From: Lolium rigidum | Lineage: Eukaryota > Streptophyta > Magnoliopsida > Poales > Poaceae | Direction of reading: 5' to 3' | DNA length: 64,000 bases | Assembly: GCF_022539505.1 (NCBI RefSeq) | Contig: NC_061508.1 | Location: forward strand, 264,622,736-264,686,735 | Part shown: in pieces, positions 1 to 10,171 of the stretch | How positions within the stretch are numbered: position 1 is the first letter of the stretch | How the letters are laid out: every line of letters begins with the position of its first letter | Translations under genes and position numbers: made by a program | The notes under the pieces: model-generated | The model's database searches: none | What the model was told of the DNA's origin: nothing | Seen by the model: only the letters and a program-made list of their open reading frames with translations

Positions 1-104
1 TTTTTCCTCAGTTTTACCCAAGCGTTTGTCTGAAACCATCACACGTGATGTAACGGCCGGTTGCCCGACGGTTGACCGTTATCTTCGACTAGTGGGGCCA
101 CGTA
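1..104 (+). repeat. Left terminal inverted repeat (incomplete)
   Basis: Inverted match to 4757-4859. The first 37 bases agree closely and the match then becomes patchy, but it stays collinear through GTTGACCGTT and TGGGGCC. The outermost part of the repeat is cut off by the window edge. Confidence 0.6.
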
Positions 105-966
105 GAGCCTGCAAAGACACGTCAGACCATCCATCTTTGTTTGACCGTAAGCATCGCTGTATCCCTGACGAAAACGCGAACGAGTGGGGCTTCGGTATAT
201 CAAATGACAAGTGGGGCCATGACGCTGATACAAGGGCCAATACACGGGTAGGATTAGATTTTTAAACGGAGCTCTACAGCGATGGCACGGAGGAGGTGGC
301 ATGCGGGGTGCCGAGATGAGATCGACGTCCACAAAGAACTGCATGAGGCGAGACCGGACGCATTAGATAGATATGAACTAGACGCGTTTAACCATGCAAA
401 GAAGAGAAGAAATGGTCGACGACATCGACGACCACCTCAAAACTTTGACTGACCGTGTCGGACACGAACGCGAGCAATGTAGAGAAAACTAGTGTCTCTC
501 CTTTACGGCGTGTATAGGTGGGTGCTAGGAGAGTGTGGTGGCGAAGGGAAAGACCTCGCGGCGGTACGTGGCGTCCGGCATAGCGGGTCGGCGTGGCCGT
601 GCCCACGGCGGCGTGCATGCATGATCGGCATTGGCATCGGCATGTACGTTCGGCATTGGCCTCGGCGGTATCTGCGGTGTGTGAGTGATCGAATGAGGGA
701 CGGGATTGAGGGTGCATCCCGACGTTGACCTAGCGATGGCGGCGAGCATAGCCGTTCGACCATGCCGATATCGGCATCGGCATCGTTTGGAGGCTGTGGT
801 GCTCGAATCAAGTTGGGATTTGTTTCTTGTAGGCCAAAATGAATTTGAAACAAGTTTCATGTTGAAGGTTAGGTAACGAAAGTTTGTAACTATCCCAAAA
901 TTATACTAGCGCCATGGTGAGGTTCTTTTAGATAGAGCTATACGGTTGGGCAAACTTTTTTGACAC
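105..966. other. No gene seen; element interior
   Basis: GC-rich to mixed sequence with short overlapping frames on both strands. None has a recognisable domain or a consistent coding pattern. The stretch near 590-790 is rich in GGCATCGGCAT-like words that resemble degenerate simple repeats. Confidence 0.5.
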
Positions 967-1400
967 TTTTTAGATAGGGTTCCTTGTTGTTACACGTATG
1001 GCATCATGTATGGAAAATTTGGGGTCATTTGGAGATGTTCGAAAAAATCACTTTGCTTAAGCGCATGCCGTTTCGTCTCGCTGAAACCAGCTTTTCTAAC
1101 AAGGTGATTTTTTCTACCTTCTCTAAATAACCTCAAATTTCATACAGCTGATCTTCTATACATAGATAGATAGATTGTTTCGTTTTTACATTTTTCGAAC
1201 TTTTTATTTCCCTTTACAATACCCAATTGATTTTCGGGTCAAAACCTCGAAAAACAGCATCATGTATGGCATCATTTTCACCCTAAATTTTCTGAAACTT
1301 TCCCTTTTAGATATTCCTTGTTGTTATAGGTATGCCATCATGTATGCCAAACTTGGTTAGGTCTCACTGAAACCAGCTTTTGTAACAAATTAGGTTTTTC
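967..1400 (+). repeat. Diverged direct repeat pair
   Basis: Two copies of a block run from TTTTAGATA...TTCCTTGTTGTTA through ATG(G/C)CATCATGTATG to CTGAAACCAGCTTTT. Copy 1 is about 967-1117. Copy 2 is about 1305-1400 and lacks roughly 50 internal bases. The second copy leads straight into the minisatellite. Confidence 0.55.
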
Positions 1401-1960
1401 TGCGTGAAAAGTAATGGCTACAACAAATTGTTGATGGTTTATCATTTTTTTGCGTGAAAAGTAATGGCTACAACAAATTGTTGATGGTTTATCATTTTTT
1501 GCGTGAAAAGTAATGGCTACAACAAATTGTTGATGGTTTATCATTTTTTGCGTGAAAAGTAATGGCAACAACAAATCGGTGATGGTTTATCATATTTTTT
1601 GCGTGAAAAGTAATGGCAACAACAAATTGTTGATGGTTTATCATTTTTTGCGTGAAAAGTAATGGCTACAACAAATTGTTGATGGTTTATCATTTTTTGC
1701 GTGAAAAGTAATGGCAACAACAAATCGGTGATGGTTTATCATTTTTTTTGCGTGAAAAGTAATGGCTACAACAAATTGTTGATGGTTTATCATTTTTTTG
1801 CGTGAAAAGTAATGGCAACAACAAATCGGTGATGGTTTATCATTTTTTTTGCGTGAAAAGTAATGGTAACAACAAATCGGTGATGGTTTATCATTTTTTG
1901 CGTGAAAAATAACGCCTAAAACAGTTTATAATTTTTAGCGCGTGAAAAATAATACGGAAA
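1401..1960 (+). repeat. About 50-bp minisatellite, ten copies plus a decayed tail
   Basis: Units begin TGCGTGAAAAGTAATGG and start at 1401, 1451, 1500, 1549, 1600, 1649, 1698, 1749, 1799 and 1850, so periods are 49-51 bases. Length variation is mostly in the closing T-run. Two unit types alternate: one with GGCTACAACAAATTGTTG and one with GGCAACAACAAATCGGTG. The copy at 1600 is a hybrid. After 1899 the units decay. The open frames seen on the minus strand here are a product of the repetition, not genes. Confidence 0.9.
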
Positions 1961-2710
1961 ACCGCCCTTCGACATACTTAGAGGGTGGAAGCTAATTAAC
2001 CGCCAACGAGAGAGAGAGAGGGGTTATCCCGCCAGTTCCCTATATCATACGATCAACGGTCGGTGGGCACGATCCGCGTGACATGGGCTAGAACAATCGG
2101 AGCGATGATGCACGTCTGCGAGAATTTGTGAAGAGAGAGGGCAAAGCTGAGTACTATCAAGAAACCAAGGGCACTCGAGTAGTAAATAGACTAAGGGATT
2201 CAAATATGAGATTTAAAAAATGGAAAATGCGTGTTTTGTACAATGAAACCCATCTTGGCCTACCTCAAACTATTTGCAATACCAATATACATCGGTGTGA
2301 GAATTGTGGCCTCATTTAGACAAAGTATGATTTGGGGGAAGCTGTTTTGGGAAGGGCTTATTGTGGAAAACCATGCACCTTCATAGCTACTAGGTGATTT
2401 GAGAAGTGGCAATTTGTGGTAAAACTTGATTTATCTATGATTTATCTATGATTTGAGAAGTGTCAATTTGTGGTAAAGACTCCATGAGTAAGTGCCACTC
2501 TTTTTAGGATTTTTTGCACATTAAATGACTCATTTAACTAGTTAATCCCATTTGTTGACTCTATGTTGACCAGCCACTTGAGGGTAAAACTGAGTATATT
2601 GCACTAGCCAGTATTAGCACTCGAGGGGAAAATTGAGCACACAAAAAATGCTAGTATAAGACTCGAGGGTATACCTGAGTATATCTAAATTTCCGGGGTT
2701 AGACTCGAGG
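1961..2710. other. No gene seen upstream of the captured gene
   Basis: Contains a short GA run (about 2010-2024), a tandem ATTTATCTATG duplication near 2430-2455, and AT-rich sequence. The frame at 2128-2319 has no recognisable features and is probably chance. Confidence 0.5.
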
Positions 2711-2867
2711 ACACGTGCAATTGTTGACGCGTAGACGCGGGTCGCGGTGGAGAAGTCGAGACGTGCAATCGTGGACGCGTGTCGCGTTGCGGAAGTCCAA
2801 GACGTGCGGACGTGCACTCGTGCACGCGTAGGACGCGGGTCGCATTAACCACCCCTCGCCTTTATAG
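2711..2867 (+). promoter_or_regulatory. Promoter of the captured gene: three ACGTGC-rich repeats and a TATA box
   Basis: Three imperfect repeats begin with ACGTGC at 2713, 2761 and 2802, each carrying GACGCG. A palindromic G-box CACGTG lies at 2712-2717. TTTATAG at 2861-2867 is well placed as a TATA box for a start near 2890-2900, about 100 bases before the ATG at 2996. G-box/ABRE-like sites are known bZIP or bHLH targets; any regulation here is inferred. Confidence 0.55.
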
Positions 2868-2995
2868 ACGCCTCCTCGCACTTGTCTCTGTCACTCTCAC
2901 TCGCTCACGCATCGCCAACTCTCTCCCACGTCCCATCATCTTCTCCAAAGCAAAAACCCTCTCCCTCTCCCTCTTCCTCTTCCTCCGCCGGAGAG

Positions 2996-4166
2996 ATGGA
3001 CAAGGAGAATGCCAATCCCATCGTCGAGGTTGGCTCGAAGCGCGACGCCTCCATCTTCGGCCCCGTCCCCTCGACGGACGCCGCCGCCGCCGCCGGTGCA
3101 TCGGAGGCTGCTGCCGCCGGTGGCAGTCAGATCCCGGTGGGATGGGACCCCTACGACCCCGTGCCGTACGTCCCGCCCCCGAACCCCTACGACACCTCCC
3201 TGGAGGACCCATGGAACGAGGTAACTACGGTTTGCTTCCTTTTTTGTTCCCCATTCCTTTTTGAACCCTATTTTTGCTGGTGTAGATGGATCTGTAGATG
3301 GATGAGTATTGGGCTAATATTTGCGCCGATTTTATTCCATTTTGTTTTGATCACTTCTTGATTTCGTTTAAGATTTGGGGTTCGGCTGTTCGGTTAATTT
3401 ATGCAAGTAATATTGGATCTCAATCGGTTAATTTATGCAAGTAATCATGGGATCTCAATCAGTTATTTTATGCACTAATCAAAAGATATCAACCGTTTAA
3501 TTTTGCAAATAATCTCGAATGTGTTCAAGTTCAGATCTAGTTCGGATCTAGAATGCTGTTTCTTTGCCTATGATGAATGGTTGGGCACAAATTTTTACGG
3601 GGAGGGTTCAGCGAACCATTGCTGTGTACAAATCTGTTGTGCATGAGCTTTAGTTCGCTTACACCTTCCCTGTAGATATATAATCATGTCCACTCTAAGC
3701 GAGGCTGACTCGTTTTTCTTAACTTTGTTATCATGTACGTTAGTCATCGTTGCAACTCATTCACTAGTTTACTGTTTGATATGGATCGGATGTACGGCGG
3801 CGACGTCGGCGGCGACGAAGAGCGGGGAGGACGTCAAGACTCGCCGAGTCTTCGCGGAGGGCTGCGGGTCGGCCGGTACATCTCCTACTTCGCCAAGGAG
3901 GTGTACGAGTGCCCCTACGCACCGGGAGACTCGGCGCCACGGACTTCAAGCTGCCTCGTCACGCATGCGAGAACATCGGCAACACCTTCCCCAAGGTCGG
4001 CACGACGGTGAACGTCCACTCCTTCCGCGCCAAGCACGGGGCGCTCGGCATGCACCTCCGCGGCTTGCGGCGGGTGGAGATCTCCGCCGGGCGCATGCCT
4101 CCGCTCAAGCCCAAGGCTCCCAAGGGGAGCAAGAGCAACAAGTGGAGGGAGAGCCGGATGGGGTAG
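2996..4166 (+). pseudogene. Two-exon plant gene copy, probably inactive
   Basis: Exon 1 (2996-3220) begins ATGGACAAGGAG after a TATA box and CT-rich leader and encodes 75 residues: an Ala-rich stretch, then a Pro/Tyr-rich WDPYDPVPYVPPPNPYD segment. It ends on a codon boundary followed by GTAACT, a good donor. Exon 2 most plausibly starts at 3790, where the frame matches phase 0, but the two bases before it are GG rather than AG. Its frame (VGRYISYFAKEVYECPYAPG) is interrupted near 3925-3935. A second frame then reads TDFKLPRHACENIGNTFP to a stop at 4164-4166 with a Lys-rich tail. The lost acceptor and the frameshift suggest a dead copy. I do not recognise the family. A different upstream acceptor could exist, but the visible CACTAG at 3767 leads quickly to a stop. 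Confidence 0.55.
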
Positions 4167-4756
4167 GCGGAGTCTCGGACGTGTCTTGCTTGCTGCTTGC
4201 TGCCTCCTAGTTTGTTGTTGGGATCCCTTTGTTGTTAGCTAGGGATCCCTTGTTGTTATGTTAGTATGATGGTGCTTGTGAAGAACCTGTTACTATGTTG
4301 GCTGCTGTGTATGCAGCCTATTATCTATCCATATTATCTAGGGATTATCTATCCCTAGTCTACTATATTTTGTTGGCCGTACTTAGTTTTCTTGATTTAC
4401 TATGATTGTGAATTTATCGTACATTATCCTGGAGATTTGCTTCTAGATTTAACTACATACATATGAACCAGAGGGAGTACTAGATTTGCTGCCATATTGG
4501 GCAAACAACGAGGGCCAAAAGGCACAAATAATTGAAGAAAGTCAGAAATGCAAGCTTCTCTAGATTTTATACTAATTTGGTGAAAAGGACGGAGAGAAAG
4601 AGGGGAAAAAGGTGCACTTAATAGGGATGCCAATTTGGGGCCGAGAGAGACGGAACCCAGCTCCTGCTCACGTGCAACCAAACACTTCTCGTCTGTCCCA
4701 CGCGGTCCCTTTCTACCAGCCCCACGCGACGCGGGCCCACACGACTCGGCCCCACA
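4167..4756. other. No gene seen; 3' flank of the captured gene
   Basis: T-rich, with several GGATCCCTTGTTGTT-like repeats near 4220-4260 that may be 3' UTR. CAGAGGGAGTA near 4470 resembles one end of a Stowaway-type MITE, but no partner end was found. Confidence 0.4.
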
Positions 4757-4920
4757 AGACGCGGCCCCACACGTGACGAACGGTCAACTAAACGGGAATC
4801 CTGCCGTCTGAGCTGCTTCTGCGGGTTTCAAACAAGGGCTTGGGGAAAACTGAGGAAAAACTAAGGAGCTGGGGAAAACTGAGTACAACTAAGGACCGGA
4901 GGGCACGAAAATAGAAATCC
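4757..4920 (-). repeat. Right terminal inverted repeat
   Basis: Read on the minus strand this begins near 4920 with GGGATTTCTATTTTCGTGCC, passes through two CTCAGTTTTCCCC blocks, and then matches the start of the window. It supplies the outer ~60 bases missing from the left copy. Confidence 0.55.
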
Positions 4921-5010
4921 CTATGGATAAACAACTTCGAAACTTATACCTAAGTTAAAGATGAAATGGTTCTTATAATTTTAAAAAGGAGTTACAAGTA
5001 CCTAGCTTAA

Positions 5011-5410
5011 TTGACGCAACGGTCTGATGCGTTTCCTTGGAACCTCATCGGAAATGGTTCACTCTCTGTAGTTTCCATGTACAATACTTTGATTCAGCCT
5101 AATATTTTTGTCGATAATAATTCTAAAACTTGGAAGATGAAGATACCTCTTAAAACTAAGGTGTTTGCATGGTATCTTCGTCATGAGGCCATCCTCACTA
5201 AAGATAATCTTGCCAAACGCAACTGGCATAGAAGTAAAAAAGTGTGTATTCTGTCACCAAGACGAGACTATTAAACACTTGTTCTTTCAGTTTAAGTTTG
5301 CTAGGTCTATATGGTCAGCTATCCAAATAGAGTCTACCTTATACTCACCACGTAGTGTTGCCAATATATTTGGCAATTGACTCAATGGTGTGGCTCTTAG
5401 GTTTAAGGGT
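5011..5410 (+). pseudogene. LINE reverse-transcriptase zinc-binding fragment
   Basis: Two overlapping frames together give the zf-RVT signature found at the C-terminus of plant LINE ORF2. It reads W-K-KIPLKTKVFAWYLRHEAILTKDNLAKR, then CVFCHQDETIKHLFFQ with a C-x2-C-x6-H-x3 pattern, then FARSIW and NIFGN. One frameshift near 5235 separates them. There is no endonuclease or catalytic RT, so this is a short 3' remnant. It is broken at 5411 by an LTR beginning TGATGTGGG. Confidence 0.75.
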
Positions 5411-5947
5411 TGATGTGGGCATTATCCTTCAGGTACCCGATATTAGTCTACCTCTCTTGGCCCAACTAGGGGCCCATGAAAATTGTCCAAGACCAAGGTA
5501 GGCTCGTACGTCGGTTGCAACGAAGGAAACTTACCCGAAGATGGATTCTTTACGAACAAGGCAAGAAGATGTCGATAAAGGGAATGATTAGATTAGATCT
5601 CAATGCAACCTAGTCGAGTTCGGACAGGGGCCTCCTATATAGAGGCCAGGAGAGGGCCTGCTGAACAACAAAACAACACACGAAGCCCTCGCAACTTAGC
5701 ATACATACACCCTAGAATCATTGCCTCCCGGCGAGAACACCATAGTAGTCTATCGGCTACCCCATTGTAACCTACTTTACTCGATAAATCAAGATTTGAC
5801 AAGCAGGAAGTAAGGGTTTTACCTCATCGAGGGCCCAGAACCTAGGTAAATCTCCCTCCCTATTCGTTTGGTATCCGATGTCTCGTATTAGTCTGCATGA
5901 TTCCGTCAATCCTAAGCCCCTCATGGTGGGCACTGCCGAGGAGCTCA
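5411..5947 (+). repeat. 5' LTR of the truncated gypsy
   Basis: Starts TGATGTGGGCATTA and ends CGAGGAGCTCA, with TG...CA ends. CTATATAG at 5635-5642 is a likely TATA box. Its first ~80 bases resemble 9226-9300, a related LTR fragment. The primer-site region follows directly. Confidence 0.7.
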
Positions 5948-5955
5948 CTCGTTAA

Positions 5956-6672
5956 TTGGCGTCGTCTGTGGGAAACCTGCTGGTACAAGAAACTTCATCG
6001 GCTATTCCAACCGTATCGGCTTCGTCTTCGCCGGCAAGACCGCCATCACCGGCTCCATCATCGCCGAACACGGGGAATTCGATTCGTTTCGGGTCCTTTG
6101 AGTTCACTCCGCACACCAACGCGTCGCTTTCGGCCTTCTCAGGCCTGTGCGGTGGGATGGACATGACGTTCGGGAGCGTCCACTTCCGCGTCGACTCTTG
6201 GGGCGTTCTTCAGCTCCCGGGCCCGATTACTCGTGTTGCGGCAAAAATCACGACTTCATCGACATCTACGTCTACTGCTTCATCGGTCGATCTATCGACT
6301 GCGCCATCGGTGTCGACCCCGGCGTCTTCATCATCATCATCGCGTCGTACCGTGTCCACCATGTCTGTCGGGTATGATGCCGGATCATCGGATCTGACAT
6401 CATATTACTGCCTCAACTGCGACACCAGGCACGGACTTGGCTCCGACGCTTCACCGCTCGTCTGCAGCGCCAAATACTCCTCCGACGAACAAAGAATCGA
6501 CAACATCACCCCCATAGCCGCGATGCAAGCAGTTCATCACCAAATCTTCCTCGTCATCAACCCTCAAACGGGAGTCGAGATCTCCGAGGGTGAGCACATC
6601 CTGCGCGTCAATCACGAGAGGCGGCGAGATGGCGAAGCTAGCGGTAGCAATGCCGACAACACATACACTGTC
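5956..6672 (+). pseudogene. Gag N-terminal region of the truncated gypsy
   Basis: The open frame runs from just inside the primer-binding region to the insertion point, about 239 codons. It is Ser/Thr/Pro-rich at first (SSPARPPSPAPSSPNTGNS), then has a RFGSFEFTP...MDMTFGSVHFRVD segment, and poly-Ser tracts around codons 100-130. There is no CCHC knuckle or protease before truncation. The first frame codon is TTG; the first internal Met is near codon 68. I assign it to gag by position only. It is disrupted, so not functional. Confidence 0.5.
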
Positions 6673-7423
6673 TGTCGTCGTGGTGTAACAACAGATGCCA
6701 TGGGTAGGCTTAAGATAGGGGCGGGATGTACGCTTGAGGATCCGGGAGAGGGATATGATAGAGGGGAGAAACACACTAGGCGATGTATTGAAGTCAGGAA
6801 CTTAGCCAAATGGCCAGAGGTTGAAGACGTACGGCTTACAGGCCCAAGTCTATTCACTACTGCTCGATCGTCCCGCGCAGGGGTGCCCCTCCTCTCCTTA
6901 TATTGTGGAAAGGAGGCTTACAAGAGAAGGAACCCTAGGGGCATCTTTGCTAATCTAAGCTACTTTATAAAGCTTCTTTGGCTCCAGGGTGACGCTCCCA
7001 TCTTTAATCATAGGCCTGGTGACCCCGTCCGGCTTCTTTTACATCATCTTCCTCTTTGGCGTCAGGGCTTCGATTAAAGCTGAACCGCTTCGCTCATCTT
7101 GTCCTTTGGTCCTTGAGGGAATCTTTGACCGGGGTGCCGACATGCTACAATCGTGCTTATGCCGGATCCCGGTACCTTCATCTGTGAGATCCGGCCTCTT
7201 ATCCTTTGTCTTTCTCAGGTTTCATCTCTTGGGCGTAGCCCCGGTTTAGATAACACCGGTTGCCCTTACTCCGGCATACCCCTATTGGTACACCGACTTG
7301 TATTAACCTAGCACTGCTAAAAAGAGCTTTTAGAATCCGGATTTATCTTTAATCTGATAAATACACATCTTAACATGGCATATTCGCCATAGTCTTGACC
7401 TACCGGGGGTCATCCCCCCGACA
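6673..7423 (-). repeat. LTR of the truncated Tat element
   Basis: Plus-strand ends are TGTCGTCGTGG and CCCCGACA, matching in reverse the ends of the Tat LTR at 30475 (TGTCGG ... CCACGACA). The next bases, TTAGTCCCCGAAGCTGG, equal the reversed polypurine region before the 3' LTR at 43144. No partner LTR is in the window. Confidence 0.7.
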
Positions 7424-8208
7424 TTAGTCCCCGAAGCTGGTGCGGCCCGACTGAGTCATCCGACGGACCACGCCAGGTTCCTATTCTGAACGCACCGGAT
7501 TAATCATTCCAGTTTCATCCTAAAACAGGCCGACATCTTGCCGGACGCGTACAGATAAACCGAACTCGTTAGAACCTTTCCGGCCTCTTTCCGGCGGTCT
7601 CTTAGTGTTTAAACTTGCCTCGCCAAAGTCGAGAATAAAGCGAAATTTGTGCCTCTCAGTGACATGTGCACTGTATCTGACGACGCAGTGTCAGAGGGGT
7701 CAAACCCCTCGTCTCCCGCGCGCATTTAAGACGCCGCACCTGATCCGTGTGGCCCTCCGTGTGGCCGCCCCAGATTCGCGTGTATCACGGCACCACGTGG
7801 CGTCCCAAACGCCGAACCGTTGCGGGCCGAACCGCTTCCGGCCCACCAAGCGCCCAAGCCTATTTAAGGGGCGACGGTTCACCGTCGCACCCACTTCTCC
7901 CCATTCTCGCCATTTCTGCCCCGTGCTCTCTGCGAACTGCACCTCGAGCTCTCCATCGCCGTTCTCCGTCGGACCCACTTTTCCACCGGGGAACTGCGCT
8001 ACGCCACCGAGGAAGGTCTCCGCCGCCCATTCGAGGTTAGTGTGCACCGTTCCTCTCTCCTCTTCTCCTTAGGTTTCTTCGTGTTCATCCTCGCGTACGG
8101 TAGATTTACTCATGTCCTTTTTCTCTTCCTATTTCTTGTCTTTAGATCTCCGCGAACGAGTAGGATTTGTGAAAGTTGTTTCTAGGTAACTCCGGTATAG
8201 TTAGACCA
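7424..8208 (+). promoter_or_regulatory. Promoter and leader of the antisense gene
   Basis: TATTTAAG at 7861-7868 is a plausible TATA box; CACGTGG near 7795 is a G-box-like site. A CT-rich leader follows. GAG|GTTAGT at 8036 and a TTTCTAG near 8184 may bound a 5' UTR intron. The first good ATG is at 8209. The remainder, 7424-7860, holds no gene. Confidence 0.5.
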
Positions 8209-9225
8209 ATGGCTTCTGAAGAGTCCGACTTAGAGCTCTCCGGTTCCTCCCGAATGACCGGAGAGAGTGAAGAGGCCGAATGGCCCGAGATATCCGGGGG
8301 GGGGGATGAGGACGCCGCGGATCAAGAAACCGGGATAACGAGCAAGAGGCCGGCGAGCAGGATCAAGAAGCCAGCCCAAACCCCGTGGCTTACTCGCGAG
8401 GCCGCTGGAGGGGCTCCGATGTGAGCCAGGCTGAAATTGATTGGTTGTACCGGTCTCGGAGGATACCGGAAGAGGTATCTTGCCGGATTCCTGGTAATGA
8501 GCGCGAGCCTGTGCTGAATCCATGGGAAGTGGTGGTCTTTACCGCCCACTTCGAGCACAGCTTTGGCTTGCTAGCGTCGGATTTCTTCCGGCGTTTTCTT
8601 AACTTCTACAAGCTTCAGCCCCACCATCTTCCCGGCAATGCCGTTTTCTACCTCTCCTCCTTTGTCTCTTTCATGGAAGGATTCGTCGGCCTCTGGCCTA
8701 CCGTCGAAACCTTTGCTCGATTCTACAATCTCCGGATCAATTCCATCCAGGATCCAAAACTGCCACTTCCCAAGCCAATAGTCCAGTGCGGGGCGTGCAT
8801 AATCACACCCCACAAAAAGAGCCCCTATTATAAGCTCTCCGGCTTAGAATCTTACCGGAAGTGGCAACAGACTTTCTTTTATGTTAAGAACTCTGGACCC
8901 ACTGACCTTATCAACTTACCGGCGTACGTCCCCGGCGAGCCGGTTAGAACCAACTGGCAGTTCAATCCCAAGGACAACCACGAAGAGACAAACCGGATTA
9001 TCCGGTTTATCAATAAGCTCAAAAAGAAAACCGAGCTCTCAGCCGACGACATCGTGCACACTTTCATCTCACGCTGGGTTCTTCCCCTTCAACGTCGCGC
9101 TCACAAGATCTGCCAAATGAGCGGACGGTTTGATCCCGTCCGGATCACTACCTTCCGGCTCACTAAAGCTGACGTGGCTGCGAAGGGCAAACTAATTTCT
9201 AAAACGAAGATGCCGGTTAACTGGT
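8209..9225 (+). pseudogene. Antisense gene of the truncated Tat element, gypsy-type transposon domain
   Basis: Starts MASEESDLELSGSS, acidic and Ser-rich. A frameshift follows around a run of ten G at 8296-8305. The long frame to 9225 then reads RGSDVSQAEIDWLYRSRRIP, VVVFTAHFEHSFGLLASDFF, LNFYKLQPHHLPGNAV and FMEGFVGLWPTVETFARF. It ends with an RRAHKICQMSGRFDPVR segment. This matches the PF04195 type (putative gypsy-type transposon domain) and aligns by eye with 41472-42342 on the minus strand. Additional frames of this kind are known in plant Tat elements; their function is unknown. It is cut at 9226 by an LTR fragment. Confidence 0.7.
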
Positions 9226-9393
9226 GACGTGGGCATTACCCTTCGGGTAACTGTTGTTGCCCTATCCTATGCGGCCCAACTGGAGGCCCATGAAGACACC
9301 CGATGGCAAGAAGGGCCACTACGTTGGTATCGAAGAAGATTCCTTGAAGAACAAGACGAAGAAACGAATCAGAGCAAGGAAAGTTTAGGACTA
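9226..9393 (+). repeat. Gypsy LTR fragment inserted in the antisense gene
   Basis: Begins TGACGTGGGCATTACCCTTC at the point where the antisense frame stops and is a relative of the LTR at 5411. Only the first ~170 bases are present. The right edge is approximate and no target duplication is obvious, so it could be a deletion remnant of a nested element. Confidence 0.5.
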
Positions 9394-10171
9394 GGATCTT
9401 GGAGCCTCACAGCAGCAGACATCCGCCAGCTCCCCAAGTAAGGCTTTGGGGGCTCCAGAATACTTTTTCCGGAATGTGGAAATTCATCTTCTGACATGTT
9501 CCATCTTGTGTGTTGCAGAACTTTGCCTGTATAAGCGCCGAGCAACCGGCTTCATTCAGCCCGAACCGCACTCACGAAGACGACGAGGACCCAGATCCTT
9601 TCAGAACTACCCTTGAGCACGAGATAGACTCCACCCGCAACACGGGTTCCGGTAATACTTCTGCATTTCGTCCGTCAAGAACTCGAGCTGATGAATCCAG
9701 CAGCGAGGAAGACGATTGCGTTATCCTTGAGGTACTTGACCTGCTTCCCATATCTTATGCGTTCCCCGCGATGCCGGTTTCAGCTGATCCAGATCGACAG
9801 GTGTTAGAGCATGCCGTACCACTTTCTGCTGAGCCTGGAGCGCCTCCGGTGCTGGCTCTAGCGGCGCGCCAGCTTCCAAGTGCCGGAAGGCCTCTGGCAC
9901 TGGCCCCTTTAAGGATAAGAAGCGGAAAGCTATTCCGACCTCCGTCGGGTAAAATTCTTTATTCTTCTTTTCCGGTTTAAACTTGTTCCTATGATATTTT
10001 TGCAGCTAACATCATCTTTTTTCGTCTCCCAGAGCCCCTCTCGAACTCAACAGGAGCGCGCCCGGCATGGCTCGGAAGGCACCCAAGGATACCAGCAAAG
10101 CCCAGGACACTAGTGAAGAAGAAACCGGTCGCAAAACTCCAGCACGCTCTGGTGCCGGCAAGATTCCTTCT
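9394..10171 (+). pseudogene. Antisense gene of the truncated Tat element, middle exons
   Basis: A probable intron runs from 9438 (GTAAGG) to 9518 (TTGCAG). The next exon encodes an acidic segment with HEDDEDPDPF and SSSEEDDCVILEV, like the VVVLDESPEE segment of the other Tat antisense gene. A second donor at 9949 (GTAAAA) and acceptors at 10005 or 10032 define another intron. The third exon is basic and Lys/Thr-rich and is cut by the Sirevirus at 10172. Resumes at 28664. Confidence 0.55.

Larger units (their letters stand above)
1..4920. mobile_element. Candidate Mutator-like (Pack-MULE-like) DNA transposon, left tip outside window
   Basis: The first ~100 bases are an inverted match of 4757-4859: both read TTTTTCCTCAGTTTT followed by CAAGC and TGAAACC, and GTTGACCGTT recurs at the same offset (71-80 against 4779-4788). 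The right copy runs outward to about 4920, so about 60 bases of the left end lie before the window. Inside are a minisatellite and a spliced gene copy but no transposase. Long inverted ends around a captured gene fit the Pack-MULE pattern. Family assignment is inference, because the left target duplication is not visible. A CACTA or other TIR element is an alternative. Confidence 0.5.
5411..6672 (+). mobile_element. Truncated Ty3/gypsy-like retrotransposon (LTR and gag leader only)
   Basis: An LTR (5411-5947) is followed by a TTGGCGTCGTCTGTGGGA primer-site region and a gag-like open frame. The frame is cut at 6672 by the LTR of a second element. No pol or second LTR is in the window. It sits inside the LINE fragment, so it is younger than the LINE and older than the element at 6673. 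Confidence 0.65.

Noticed and set aside
39..860. Several overlapping 80-116 codon frames at the left end
   Set aside because: Frames overlap on both strands, lack domains and sit in the transposon end.
1338..1723. Repeat-rich minus-strand proteins (repeating FHAKNDKPST)
   Set aside because: They arise because the ~50-base minisatellite unit stays open in one frame. No start context or domain.
5956..7077. A 373-codon gag protein ending at 7077
   Set aside because: The frame after 6672 lies inside the LTR of a different element; the true gag signal stops at the insertion.
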